From: Spiroplasma apis B31
Lineage (GTDB): Bacteria > Bacillota_I > Bacilli_A > Mycoplasmatales > Mycoplasmataceae
DNA: 64,000 nucleotides
Direction: 5' to 3'
Assembly: GCF_000500935.1 (NCBI RefSeq)
Contig: NC_022998.1
Coordinates: forward strand, 1,054,001 to 1,118,000
Shown here: in pieces, positions 31,412 to 42,677 of the stretch
Layout: every line of letters begins with the position of its first letter
Position numbering within the stretch: the stretch's first letter is position 1
Translations under genes and position numbers: made by a program
The notes under the pieces: model-generated
What the model saw: the letters and a program-made list of their open reading frames with translations, nothing else
Told to the model about the DNA's origin: nothing
The model's database searches: none

Positions 31412-32440
31412 CTAAAATTCTCAATCTTCGTCTTCTGTTTCCTCAGTAATACCCATGATATATGAAGAACCGTTACCTGAGAAAAAGTCGTGGTTTTCAT
31501 CTGCTCTGGCTGATAATTGAGCAAAAATTTCTGGTTGTATTCTTGTCTCTTCTTCTGTGAAAATAGAGTCATAACCTAAATTTTGTAAGAATTTACCAGC
31601 ATTATATAAACTAAATCGTATAGCATCTTCTGCCAAACCAAATCCTTCATATAATTCTTGTAAGTATTTTTTCTCTAGTTCTATAACTTTTTTCAATAAA
31701 TCAAAAACAAACTCTTTGATTTCTAATTGTTTATCAGCATCTAGTTTTGCAACTTTTTTTTGAAATTTGTAACCACTGTAGTAGTTATGAATAACTTTAT
31801 CTCTTAATATCAACCTAATTATGTCTGATGTATTTGGTAATTTACCTCTTGAAGAAAGATAAAATGGTAAATAAAATCCCCCGTACAATAAGAAACCAGG
31901 CATCATTGCGGCTGCAACTTTTGATTTTAAAGGATCGTCACCCATATAATATGGAATTAAGATTTTAGCTCTTTTTTGTAATGCTTCATTTTCAATTACT
32001 CATTCATGTGCTTCTTCAATTTGTTCACTAGAACAAAGAGTAGAAAAGATAGTTCCATATGATCTTGCATGAACTGCAACCATAAATGCGAAGTTGGTAT
32101 ATATAACTTGTTCATGATCTGTTAATGAGTGAGGTAATTGTGCTGTGTCACCAACAGTTGCTTGAATAGTATCTAAAAGTGTTAATCCAGTAAAGGTTCT
32201 TGTTATTAGTTGTTGTCATTCTGGGTTAAGTGTTTTTCAAGATACTAAGTCGTTAGAAACTGGTATTTTTTCGGGTAATCAAAAGTTTTGTGTGATTCTA
32301 GTTCAAACTTCAAGGTCTTTTTCATCGTTTATTGTATTTCAATTAACAGATCTCATTTTACCCCTGAAACCATTCATTGCATATTCTAATGGAGAAAGTG
32401 ATCTTTCATAGTAGTTATTTTTATTATTACTTTTTGCCAT
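31412..32440 (-). CDS. nrdF: Ribonucleotide reductase radical subunit NrdF, class Ie (VPK variant)
   Basis: NrdF carries the radical that starts catalysis in NrdE. The 342-residue protein aligns with NrdF throughout (GLTLLDTIQ, HARSYGTIFSTL, YLPFYLSSRGKLPNT). Three of the four or more metal-binding carboxylates are replaced: Val121 in FMVAVHARSYG where Glu is normal, Pro181 in MMPGFLLYGGFY where Glu is normal, and Lys215 in ILRDKVIHNYY where Glu is normal. Asp90, His124 and His218 remain. This VPK set is the mark of class Ie subunits, known from Mesoplasma florum. Those subunits work without metal by using a modified tyrosine, here probably Tyr128. Class assignment comes from the residues and function from the family. 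Several Trp are TGA-encoded. Confidence 0.96.
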
Positions 32441-32466
32441 ATATTCCTTTCCTGTAAACGAATACT

Positions 32467-32494
32467 ATTATACTTATCGTTATTAAATGCTAAA
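32467..32494 (-). promoter_or_regulatory. Promoter of nrdF-nrdI-nrdE
   Basis: A perfect TATAAT (32467-32472 on the minus strand) lies 16 bases from TTTAGC (32489-32494), a weak -35. It is 26 bases upstream of the nrdF start. No convincing pair of NrdR boxes is seen. Confidence 0.5.
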
Positions 32495-32802
32495 TTCGCT
32501 TACTAATTTGAACAACTAAAGACGATTTTATAAAATTTCCTTAAATGTAAGGTTTATAGAAGTTAAAGTTTGAGTTATGTTTAAATATTGTTTTTAAAAA
32601 ACAATATACTATCATTATAAAAATAAATGTTAATTTTCCTATTGGTAATAGGAATAAGATTCAAAACCCAAGCACTTCTAATATTTAGTTGTAGATTGAT
32701 AATACTACATTATTCAATATTCCTCAATTTAAAAAACAGAAAAAATTTGATAAATTTTCTAACCATAAATGCTAAAAACGCAAATTTTTTGCTTATTTTT
32801 TG
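32495..32802. other. A/T-rich intergenic region without a supported gene
   Basis: This gap between nrdF and the ABC transporter operon holds a near-perfect 23-base palindrome at 32585-32607 (ATATTGTTTTT and its complement). A plus-strand open frame from 32627 lacks a ribosome binding site, has almost no Gly and runs through the terminator, so it is not called. I see nothing else coding. Confidence 0.5.
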
Positions 32803-32836
32803 GAAAAAAAATACTGATTTTTTTCCAATCAGTATT
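32803..32836 (-). terminator. Terminator of the GH85-ABC operon
   Basis: AATACTGATT (32810-32819) and AATCAGTATT (32827-32836) form a 10-bp stem. The A run at 32804-32811 gives the U tract on the minus strand, two bases after the permease stop. Confidence 0.82.
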
Positions 32837-32837
32837 T

Positions 32838-33737
32838 CTATTTACTATTTCATCTAAATGAAAAGTATCCCCCAAGGAGTAGAAGACTCGGATAAATTAT
32901 TGAAGTTACGCAACATATTCATAAGTTAAAACCGAAGCTCACCGCCCCTTGAGCTCTAACCCTCTCAATATTTGTCAACACTTCCTTTGCTGGTTCAGAA
33001 GAGAACAAAGTTGATGTTCCAATCATACCAAATCACACCGGGTGTTTTTCAGGTATTAAGTAACTAAAGTACACAATCCATTTATTGAGTGCTAATAGTG
33101 AAGGTGGTAAAAAATTATCAGAAAATACAATGCAAAATAATGTTAAAACAATTGTTACACTTTGGGAAATGGCAACAGACTTAATTAAACCACTAATGAT
33201 AGTTCCTAAAGCAATACATATAATTATATTCATCGATACAGAAAATAATATCATCGACCACCCATCATATCCAAGTAGTTGAAAAGTTAGAGCAATACTT
33301 GCATTTCCGTCTTTCGAACCAACAAGAGTTGCCCCTAAAATACTTATAATAATAACTCCTGCTAAAAATGATAGTAAACCTAATAAAAATGTAAAGGTTC
33401 ATATAGTTAGTAAAAATTCGAATCTAGATACTCCAGCACTATGTATTCTTTTTAAAAACACTGAGTTTTTTCACTCAGATATTGTTATGTTTACTAAAAA
33501 TACAATAGAGTATGTAGGTATCATCATAAACAAGAATAAATTATGAGGTTTGATCGGTTCGTCAGAAGTTCTGTGTGCATACAGGGTGTAACAAACAACA
33601 AATATCATGGGTACAAAAAATACATAAACATAGGTTCTAAAGTTTTTTAATACTGATGTTGATAATATCAAAAAGTTATTTAAAAACTTTTTGTTAACTC
33701 TTAGAAAGTCAGCTTTAAAATCTTTTTTTTCAACCAT
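32838..33737 (-). CDS. ABC-2 type transporter permease
   Basis: This is a 299-residue membrane protein with about six hydrophobic segments (about residues 35-55, 70-90, 108-132, 155-178, 185-208, 268-290), read through several TGA codons. The layout matches ABC-2 type export permeases. The partner ATPase gene lies directly upstream, with the two sharing base 33737. It is the last gene after the GH85 lipoprotein. The substrate is unknown. Confidence 0.78.
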
Positions 33738-34429
33738 TATTTTAGTCCCCCATTATAATAAGTTATTAATAAGTTCCTTACGCTTTTGTAATTCTTCTTA
33801 ACATCGTCGATGGTTGCTGAATAATAAACAGAACCCTTATCCAAAATGATTAGTTTATCGCATAATTCTTCAACTTCTTCTGGTATATGCGAAATTATAA
33901 GCATCGTTTTTTGTTGTTTTTTCAACTCTTTAAAATATGCAACTAATTTAAGTTGCATTTTTAAGTCTAATCCTGTGATCATTTCATCCAAACATATATA
34001 ATCTGGATTATTTAAGACTGCTAACAAAGTATTTAATCTTTGTTTTTGTCCACCTGATAGTTCATTCAAGTCCTTATTTATGAAATCTTCTATTTCAAAA
34101 ATTTTAATAATCTTTTGAACTTCTTCTCTCTTGAACGCACTTCAGTCCGATTTAAAATATTTTATAAGTGTTTTACAGTTTAAACCTTTGGGTCAAATAC
34201 CTTCTTGAAACTGTATACCAACTTTCTTGTAACCATCTTTTTTGCCGTCTATTTCAACAGTTCCAGATGTGGGTTTTAGTTGACCTACTACGATCTCCAT
34301 TAGAGTAGTCTTACCAGAACCGTTTGAACCAAGAAGTCCAACTACTTCTCCTTTATTGATTGTTATACTTATGTCGTTTAGTACGTTTGTTTTACCGAAC
34401 TTTTTTGATACATTTTTGATTTCTATCAT
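33737..34429 (-). CDS. ABC transporter ATP-binding protein
   Basis: This is a 230-residue single-domain ATPase with Walker A GSNGSGKTT (about residues 36-44), signature LSGGQKQRL, Walker B YICLDEMITGLD and switch His in ISHIPEEVEEL. It needs TGA as Trp between the Q-loop and the signature. AAAGGA is 8 bases before the ATG. The gene starts 13 bases after the end of the GH85 gene and forms a transporter with the next permease, probably an exporter of the drug/lipid/peptide type. Confidence 0.9.
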
Positions 34430-34442
34430 GATAGTTCCTTTA

Positions 34443-36950
34443 CTATAAACTAATTTTTTTTCAAGTTTCTTTATCTTTTAACACAGCATTATTAGTAACT
34501 TTTATAAACAATTCTTTAGTGCTGTTTGAGATGTTTTTTATGTAATAATTATCTTTATTACTTTCTCCGACTCTAATCAATTCATTCTTTTCATTTTTTA
34601 TGTACACTTCGTAAAATGAATACAAGTCATCAGGATTAAATAAATTTTCAAAGTTTAGTCTTATATTGTACAAATCATTATTTCTCTCAACAATATATTC
34701 AGAGCTTAATTTAGTATTTGCTGGACTTTCTTTTTTTATTTCACTTTGCTGTACAGATAATTCTCCTACACTTACTTTGAAATCTTTTTTCTTTGCTGTA
34801 AAAGAAAGCCCGATTTTGCTTATTTTACCAGTTACTTTTCTAGTAATTTGACGTCAACCGTCTCCTAAATCTTTATCAGATTTATTTTCTTTAACTAATT
34901 CATTACCGCTAGTTGATGTAACTGCTATATCAAAACTCTCTGCTGAATCTTTATCTGCTTTATAAACAAGTGAGATTTCTTTTTCACCAGTTGTATAATT
35001 TGCACCCATAATATTTCAAGTGTATGATTGACCTTCTTCAAAAGTAGCGTTAGATATTTCCCCTTTACTGTCGTAACCAGAACCAAGAGTGATCGAATTC
35101 CCTTTCATATAAGGGTCATAGTAATCATAATACCCACTAATATTTCCAACATTATCTTCTTTTGAAGGACTATAGCCTGATTGTGAGTTTTTAGTAATCA
35201 TCCATTTATATGTTGGTTGTACATCCGCTAAATTTGTGTTACTTCAAGGATAATTTTCAATTGTTTTTCTAGAACCATTATGTTGTGAAACAAACTTGCG
35301 TCCTTGTCCTGTTGAAAAGTTAGTAAAGAAGTAAGGATTTTCGTCATTTAGAACTGTCTTCTCTTGAACTATATTCCCTACACCATAACTTTTATCTTTT
35401 AAACTCTCATCGTCATTTGGATTTCAGGAAACTGAACCTTTGTCATTTTCTGATAACTTTTTATTTTTTCCTGTGTAAAGCATATCATCATATGAATTTG
35501 CTGCAACAAGACCGTAAGTATCATTATCAATCTTGCTTATATTTTTGTGAGAATCCATTTCTCTGCTGGCTAGGTCGTATGGAACGTTAGAAGCGAACAT
35601 AGAGATTGAATTTCATGCCTTTTCAGTATCTCATTCTGGATTCTGTGAATCCTTGTTGTTTTTTTGCATATAAGCTAATTCTCTAACATCTCTAGTACCG
35701 ATTCTTTTTTGATTATAAAAGATGTCACCGCCTACTCAACCACCTGGATTATACATATTGAATATATTGAAACGTTCATCCGAAGAAGCAAGCCCTTTTT
35801 CCACTAGGTACTTTTTAGAGTTTCTTGGGTATACATAAAAGTCAGTTAAAAAGTAGTCACTATTTTCACGTAATTCACATGCTTCGATATCAAAACATGC
35901 CTTTTTTTCATTCATTTCTAATGTACCGTTGTTTTTATATGTAAACATTAATAAGTTTTTAACGTTCTCATCTGTGCTCTTTTTAACTTTTTCTCTATAT
36001 TGTTCAAGTATCTCAATAACTATTCTGTAATCTAAGACCAAATTATTAGTTGCCCCGTTTGGTTCATTGTTTCAAAACCAACCATCAAATCCATAGCTAG
36101 CTGCCATTTCAATTAGTTTATCCACAATTATATAATTACCGTTGCCATCTTTTTCTAAAAAGTCTTTTAGCATCGATTTTGTAAGGCCGTGATAACCATC
36201 TAAAAATATGTTACCTAATATTTTAGTTCCGTTTAAATGTGCTTTTTCCACTTGATTAGCTGCTGGAGGGATAATAATTCCTTCAGATGCAGCCCCTGCT
36301 CAAGATACTAAAATATCATTATATTGATAGTTATTAAATCCTCTTTCATAAGTTCTTTTTTTACCAATAATTGTGTTTTCATTTGAAGTGGATTCAATTA
36401 TAGTTGCCATATTCATTTCTTTGATCTTTTCATCTTGAGTATTTACTCATTTACCAGCAACTTTTGTAGTCTTTTGTAATTTTATTCTAGACTTATTGTA
36501 TTTTGCATCATTATCATTCGTTGGAGACCAATCTTTGATACTATTTATGCTTGTAAATACATCTTTTCTAGAAACTAACCCTAAATCTGATTTGAAATTT
36601 CCGTTAGGCAAAAACTTAGAGTTCAACGGAACACCTGTTGTTGCTTGTTTTTCTACTTCACTTTTTATCTTGTGAGCAGTTGAGAAGTTACTGAAATCTA
36701 AGTAACTATTTTTGTTTTTAATGTCTAGTTTACCAAGATCTTCGACACTATTACTTGGTAAATCATACTTGTAAGAATCATATCCTTCAAAGTAAGGTTC
36801 TTCCTTACTCCATGAATAATCTTCAATTTTTGATAAGTCTGTCCCCATCAAGTTCGCCTTAGCGGCTTTTGAAGAGCAAGAAATTGCTCCCAATGAAGAT
36901 GAAGTCAGTAATACTGCAGAAAGCAGTCCACTTAATAATTTTTTCATCAT
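34443..36950 (-). CDS. Lipoprotein, GH85-like endo-beta-N-acetylglucosaminidase
   Basis: The family cleaves the chitobiose core of N-linked glycans. The 835-residue protein starts with a lipoprotein signal peptide and lipobox AISC (Cys25), so it is likely surface-anchored. The catalytic domain shows YNDILVSWAGAASEG, NGTKILGNIFLDGYHG and GFDGWFWNNEPNG. In GH85 the Asn and Glu of the N-x-E motif are catalytic, here Asn294 and Glu296. The C-terminal third (about residues 560-830) resembles carbohydrate-binding or Ig-like beta domains. Many TGA codons encode Trp. It heads an operon with an ABC transporter. The likely role is trimming host glycoproteins. The assignment is by motif only. Confidence 0.78.
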
Positions 36951-36969
36951 TTTATTCCCCTTAATACTT

Positions 36970-36975
36970 ATTATA
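36970..36975 (-). promoter_or_regulatory. Possible promoter -10 box for the GH85 operon
   Basis: The minus strand reads TATAAT here, 20 bases before the GH85 start. A usable -35 would lie inside the alaS terminator hairpin (TGTTGT 17 bases upstream), so terminator and promoter seem to overlap. Confidence 0.4.
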
Positions 36976-36977
36976 AA

Positions 36978-37005
36978 TAAAAAAGTGTTTTTACAACACT
37001 TTTTT
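36978..37005 (-). terminator. Terminator of alaS
   Basis: AAAAAGTGTT (36980-36989) and AACACTTTTT (36995-37004) form a 10-bp stem with loop TTTAC, flanked by A and T runs. It lies 32 bases after the alaS stop. Confidence 0.82.
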
Positions 37006-37036
37006 AGGTAAATAAATATTTAATTTTAAAATAATT

Positions 37037-39724
37037 TTAGTTATTAAAAACTATTATTTTACCTTGAGCAAAGGTTTTATTTCCTCCACCCTTTACATTA
37101 AACTCTTTTTTATTTTTTAATATTTCAATTGCACTATATTCATTTGTGATTGAGTTATCACAACTTGATATAAAAAGATTGTCTTTTTTATTGATAATTT
37201 CTAAAACAAGTCTTTCGTGCTTATTTTGTAAATAATCCGAAAGAGTTTTCATTTCTTTCATATCTAATTCGCTTACCTCAAGAGCTAAAAAATTAATGTT
37301 ATTTTTGTTTTCGGGTTTAAATTCTTTATAAGAACTTATTTTCTTGTCGATAATTAATTCTTCCACTTTAATTTGATATAACTTGAAGGCATTTTTTAGT
37401 TTATTAACTTTGTCTTTTAATAATTGTAAATTTTCTCTTTTTTCTTTTAGAGCAAGTATTGTTTGAATATCTCCTAAAATATTATCATCAGCTAAAACTA
37501 ATTTATAACTTTCAAACTTTTGAACTAAAGGGCGAATTTCTTCTTTCTGTTTACGGAATTCTTCTTGTATGAACTCGTTTACCTTTTTGTGACTAGTTAG
37601 TGCATTGTAACGATACACACCACTTCCCTTAGATTCTACATCTCTAATTAATAAGTCTTCGACATCTTTTGAATTTTCTACGTGTGTTCCTCCACAAAGT
37701 TCGCAAGAATAGTTTCCAAACTTAATAACTCTTACTTCGCTATCATATTTTTCTGTAAACAAGGCTAGTGCCTTGTGTTTTTCTATCGCTTCTTCTAAAG
37801 AACAATAAATTATTTCCCTAGGTATTTGATTATTGATTTCTCTAGTAACTGACTCATGAATTTTTGTTAATTCTTCTTGTGTAGGTAGTCTGTTAAATGA
37901 TATATCAATTCTCAATCCATTTTCATCATTATAGCTTCCGCATTGTAACGCTTCTTCTCCAAGCACTTCTCTTATACCAGCTTGTAAAAGATGAGTTCCT
38001 GAGTGATTTTTCATTGTATAGTATCGTTTTTCTTTATCAATTACGGCTTTTATTTTATCATTAAGTGATAATGAACCGTTGACGTCAACCTTATGGATGT
38101 GTTGCTTATTAGGACCCAATTGAACATCTATTACGATATGTTTATTTCCTCGTTCATCAATAATGTAACCTCTATCAGAAGATTGTCCTCCTTTTTCTGC
38201 GTAAAAAGGAGTCTTGCTTAAAGTTAAAAAAACAATTTGATTTTCAACTTTATTCAAAGGTTCATCATTTTCAAACATGAAGTTAATTGTTGTATCAACT
38301 TCATCAACTTCATAACCTACAAATTCACTATTTATTTCTAAACTAGTAAGAATTGCTGATTGTTTATTTCAAGCTTTGTCTTCTCTTCTTGAATGTCTAG
38401 CAAGTGTTTTTGCCTCTTCAAGTAATTCATTAAACTCTTCAATATCAATTACAACTCCCATTTCATTTGCAATTTCTTTTGTTAGTTCAATAGGAAATCC
38501 GAATGATTCAAATAGTAGCAAAGCTTTTTTTCCTGATACTCGTTTTTCAGTTAAGATTATTTCTTCTAAACTTTCATATCCCTTAGCTAACGTTCTTGCG
38601 AATCTATTTTCTTCATTTTTTATAACATCTATAATTAGTTCTTTTTTTTCCACAAGGTATGGATAAAAATCTTTCATTATATCAATAACGGTTTCTACCA
38701 ATTTGTATAGAAAAGTTTTTTTTATACCGATTTTTTGTCCGTATACAGCACTTCTACGTATTAACCTTCTTATTATGTAACCACGGTCTTTATTACCTGG
38801 AAATACACCATCACCGATTGCAAATACAGAAGCTCGTATATGATCAGCAATCACCTTAAATGAAGTATTTATTTTTGTTTGTCTTTTATCTTCTTTAAAG
38901 TAATTTTCTATTGAGTACTTATAGGTATTTTCACATATTTCTTCTATTTTTTTTATTATAGGAAAGAATAAGTCAGTTTCGAAGTTAGTTGGAGTATCTT
39001 GAAATATTGATGCCATTCTTTCTAAACCTGCACCGGTATCTATATTTTTTCTTGGAAGCTCTGTATAATTATTATTTCCATCATTGTTATATTGTGAAAA
39101 TACAATGTTTCAGATTTCTATATAGCGGTCATTCTCTAAATCATCTTTTAAAAGTTTAGTACCTAAGTTTTGAGGATCTCAAATAGGCCCTCGATCAAAG
39201 AAAATTTCTGTATTTGGTCCGCAAGGACCTTGGCCTACGTCTCAAAAGTTTGTGTCTCTTGTTCCTTTAAAAATGTGATCTTTTTTTATACCAACTTCGT
39301 TTATTCAAATATCATAGGCTTCTTCGTCTTCTTCGAATACTGTAATATATAGTAAATTAGGCTCTATTGCAAAGCCTTTTTTTGATGTAAGGAGTTCTCA
39401 CGCCATGAGTATTGCATCTTTTTTGAAATAATCTCCAATAGAAAAATTTCCTAGCATTTCAAACATTGTTTGGTGTCTAGCTGTTACTCCCACATTTTCA
39501 ATATCATTAGTACGTATTGACTTCTGTGAATTTGTAAGTCTTGGAGATGGTGGATTCATTCTACCATCAAAATATGGTTTTAATGTTGCTACTCCTGAAT
39601 TAATTCATAATAAACTAGGGTCATCAACCGGCACTAGACTAACTGGCTCAAGAAAATGATGTCCCTTGCTTTTGAAAAAATCAATTCATATATTTCTTAT
39701 TTCATTTGCTTTTAAACTTCTCAT
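37037..39724 (-). CDS. alaS: Alanyl-tRNA synthetase
   Basis: It attaches alanine to tRNA-Ala and edits mischarged Ser and Gly. The 895-residue protein has the class II start [24 protein letters not shown] and [19 protein letters not shown]. The editing domain has [16 protein letters not shown] and [11 protein letters not shown] (zinc Cys and His). The C-terminal part is coiled and ends in the C-Ala domain ([12 protein letters not shown]). It is joined across many TGA codons. The start at 39724 has AAGGAG upstream. Confidence 0.97.
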
Positions 39725-39797
39725 AGTTTTTCTCCTTATATTAACAAAGTAATTTTAGCATAGAGGTGTTATATTTCCTGTATATAATTTGCCCAAC

Positions 39798-39828
39798 AAA
39801 AAAAAAAAAAAAAAGCGATACGCTTTTT
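39798..39828 (-). terminator. Terminator of the pdh operon
   Basis: AAAAAGCG (39810-39817) and CGCTTTTT (39821-39828) form an 8-bp stem with loop ATA. The 17-base A run at 39798-39814 gives an unusually long U tract on the minus strand. The distal arm overlaps the pdhD stop. Confidence 0.85.
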
Positions 39829-41731
39829 AAAAGTTTATAGGTTTTCCGAACTCCAAAGCTTCTGCTGCCTCTCCGATCGCCTCGCTCAAAGTTGGGTGAG
39901 GATGTATTGCTCTTGAGAGTTCAGTTATGGTTCCTTCACATTCCATTAATGTTGTGATTTCAGAAATCATATCCGTTGCAGTGTTACAAATTATATGTGC
40001 ACCAAGAACTTGCTTGTGTTCTGGTTCGCAAATAATCTTCACAAAACCATCGGTATTACCATCAGCAAGTGCTTTACCTATTGCTGCGAATGGAAATTTA
40101 TAAGCCTGGTACTTGATATTTTTAGACTTAACTTGTTCCTCAGTAAATCCAACCGAAGCAACTTCTGGGTGGGTATATATACAACTAGGTACTCTATCAA
40201 AGTTCATGATAATATCTTCAGCTTTATCGTTTCCAAGTTTACGAGCTATTCTATTAGCTGCAATTAGCCCTTCATGTGAAGCTACGTGTGCTAACATAAT
40301 TTTTCCAGTAACATCACCAATCGCATATACACCATCAATATTTGTCTCACAATACTCATTGATATTTATATGCCCTTTATCGTTTTTCTCTATACCTAAA
40401 TTATCAAATCCACTAGTTACTACTTTTCTACCAACTGATTGCAAACAATAATCAGCTTTAATTGTGTGTAATTTTCCATCTTTTTCATAAACAACTGAAC
40501 CATCTTTAAACTCCTTGGTATTTGCTCCAGTAATTATTTCTAAATTTCCACGCTCTAAAAGAATCTTTGTCATTTCTTTTGAAACATCGTCATCAAGCAT
40601 TTCAAGAATCTTAGGTAAAAATTGTAAGATTGTGACTTTTGATCCTAATCTTTTATAAACGCAGGCAAATTCAATACCGATAACACCTCCACCGATCACG
40701 ATAAGTTCTTTAGGAATTTCGGATAATGCAAGTGCTCCAGTTGAATCTATCAATCAGTTTTTTTCAGCAGCTTCTTTTGCTCCTGGAATATTTAACGTAT
40801 TAGGAACACTACCTGTTGCAATAATTAAATTGTCGGTTGTGTAAACTACTTCCCCTACTTTGATGTTATTTTTGTCTATTGCTATTGCTTCTCCCTCAAC
40901 TGTATCTACCTTATTTTTACGTAATAAGCCTTTAACACCAGTTGTGAGTTTATCAACTATTCCATTTTTACGATCTTGAATTGCTTTTCAATCAGCTTTA
41001 ACGCCTTTTAAATCAACTTTTATACCATAGTTAGAAGCATGTCTTGTGATTTGTTCGTAAAGATCGGCGGATTTTAATAAACTTTTTGTAGGAATACAAC
41101 CTATATTCAAACAAACACCACCATATTTATTTTTCTCAATTACAAGAGTTTTTAATCCAAGTTGAGAACACTTAATAGCACAAACATATCCACCAACACC
41201 AGCACCTACTATGATCACATCATAATGCTTTGTGGGATCTTTTGGTGAAAATTTGGGAGCATTAGGTGGAGTTTCATTGTTTCCATGAACTACACCTAAC
41301 GGACTAAATTCTTTTAATACTCTCATCACTTTTTGAGGGACATTATCTGGTCGTGGTGGGACTCTTCTAGCTGTTGCATTTCTAGGAGGAATTAACTCGT
41401 TTGAAACTGGAGTCGCTCCAACTACAGAGGCATTTTCTTCTACTGGTTCTGCATTTGAGGCGTCAACTTTTGGTGCAGCTGCCTCAGGAGAATCCTTACC
41501 ATCATCTATTTCTACTACAATGTCACCAACTTTTATTTCTTGATTTGGTTCAATAAGTATTTTAGAGATTATTCCATCAACTGGTGCAAAAATATCTGAT
41601 GTAACTTTATCAGTTTCTACATTGAACAATGGATCACCCATTTTAACACTATCACCAACTTTTACTATTACTTCGGTAACAAGCCCTTCGGTTAGACCTT
41701 CACCGATGTCTGCAAATTTAACTTTAAACAT
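39827..41731 (-). CDS. pdhD: Dihydrolipoyl dehydrogenase (PDH E3) with N-terminal lipoyl domain
   Basis: E3 reoxidises dihydrolipoamide with NAD+. The 634-residue protein starts with a complete lipoyl domain (about residues 1-78) with the lipoylated Lys in [11 protein letters not shown] (about Lys42). A Pro/Ala-rich linker of about 85 residues follows. The flavoprotein has FAD motif [14 protein letters not shown], redox pair [17 protein letters not shown] motif [12 protein letters not shown] and the His-Glu active-site pair in [16 protein letters not shown] lipoyl domain on E3 is known in some bacteria. Here it seems to be the only one encoded in the operon. Confidence 0.96.
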
Positions 41732-41732
41732 A

Positions 41733-42677
41733 CTATTCTCCTTTTATTAATATAAGTGCAGGATTTTCTAAATAACTTGCTATTTTAGATAAAAACCTTC
41801 CTGCATCGGCTCCATCAATAACTCTGTGGTCAGCGGTTATTGATAAGGGCATAAAGTCTCTAATTGCAATTTGATTGTTTAAGACACCGGGTGCTTTTGT
41901 TATTGTACCAATCCCTAAAATGGCAGACTCAGGGAAATTAACTATTGGTGTTGCATAATCTAAACCAACCGCTCCGAAATTCGTAATTGTAAATGTTGCA
42001 CCTGACATTTCTTTACTACTTAGTTTTTTAGTTCTAGCTTTAACAGCTAAATCATTTATTTTAACAGCAATCTGCAAAACACTCAGTTTATCTGCGCCCT
42101 TTATAACAGGGACCATTAAACCATCAGGGGTGTCGCAAGCCATACCAATATTTATTTGACTAGCATATTTGATTGCTTTTTGTTCTTGATCAATTCTGAC
42201 ATTTAAATTAGGCATTTCTTTCAAAGCCATTGCTGTAGCTTTTATAACAAAAGCTAAATAAGTTAATTTAATATTCAAAGAATCAGCGTAGTCTTTAATT
42301 TGTTTTCTCAAAACCACTAAATCAGTTACATCTACATTTCTAAGACCTGTAAAACCAGCTACCTGAGCGTGGGCTGTTTCCATTGCCTTAACAGTTGCTT
42401 TTCTGATTGGATTTCACGGTTTTGATTCAAAAGATAATGGATCATTGAATTCAGGCACATCTATTGTAGGACTTGAATAATCGATATTAGATTTTTTAGT
42501 TGGGGCTTCACCAACATTAACTGATTGTGTTTGTTCAACTAAAGGTTTTACTACAAAATTTTCAATATCTGATGCTAGTATTCTTCCGTTTGGACCCGTA
42601 CCAATTACATTATTTATGTCAATTCCTTTTGCGGCAGCCATCTTTATAGCTAATGGTGAAGCTTTGATTATTGACAT
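41733..42677 (-). CDS. pdhC: Dihydrolipoyllysine acetyltransferase (PDH E2) lacking a lipoyl domain
   Basis: E2 forms the core of the complex and transfers the acetyl group to CoA. The 314-residue protein starts directly with a peripheral-subunit-binding domain ([28 protein letters not shown], residues about 5-35, split here for description). The catalytic domain follows, ending with the active-site [18 protein letters not shown]. The usual N-terminal lipoyl domain is missing. The ATG at 42675-42677 has no ribosome binding site nearby and lies inside a 13-codon leader frame with a strong one, so reinitiation or a frameshift is possible. Confidence 0.93.

Noticed and set aside
32461-32620. NrdR boxes upstream of nrdF
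   Set aside because: A few ACTAT/TATACT-like words occur, but no pair with the expected sequence and spacing of about 31 bases was found.
32627-32857. Plus-strand open frame of 76 codons between nrdF and the ABC operon
   Set aside because: No ribosome binding site, very high Phe/Ile/Leu/Asn with almost no Gly, and it runs through a clear terminator hairpin into the 3' end of the permease gene.
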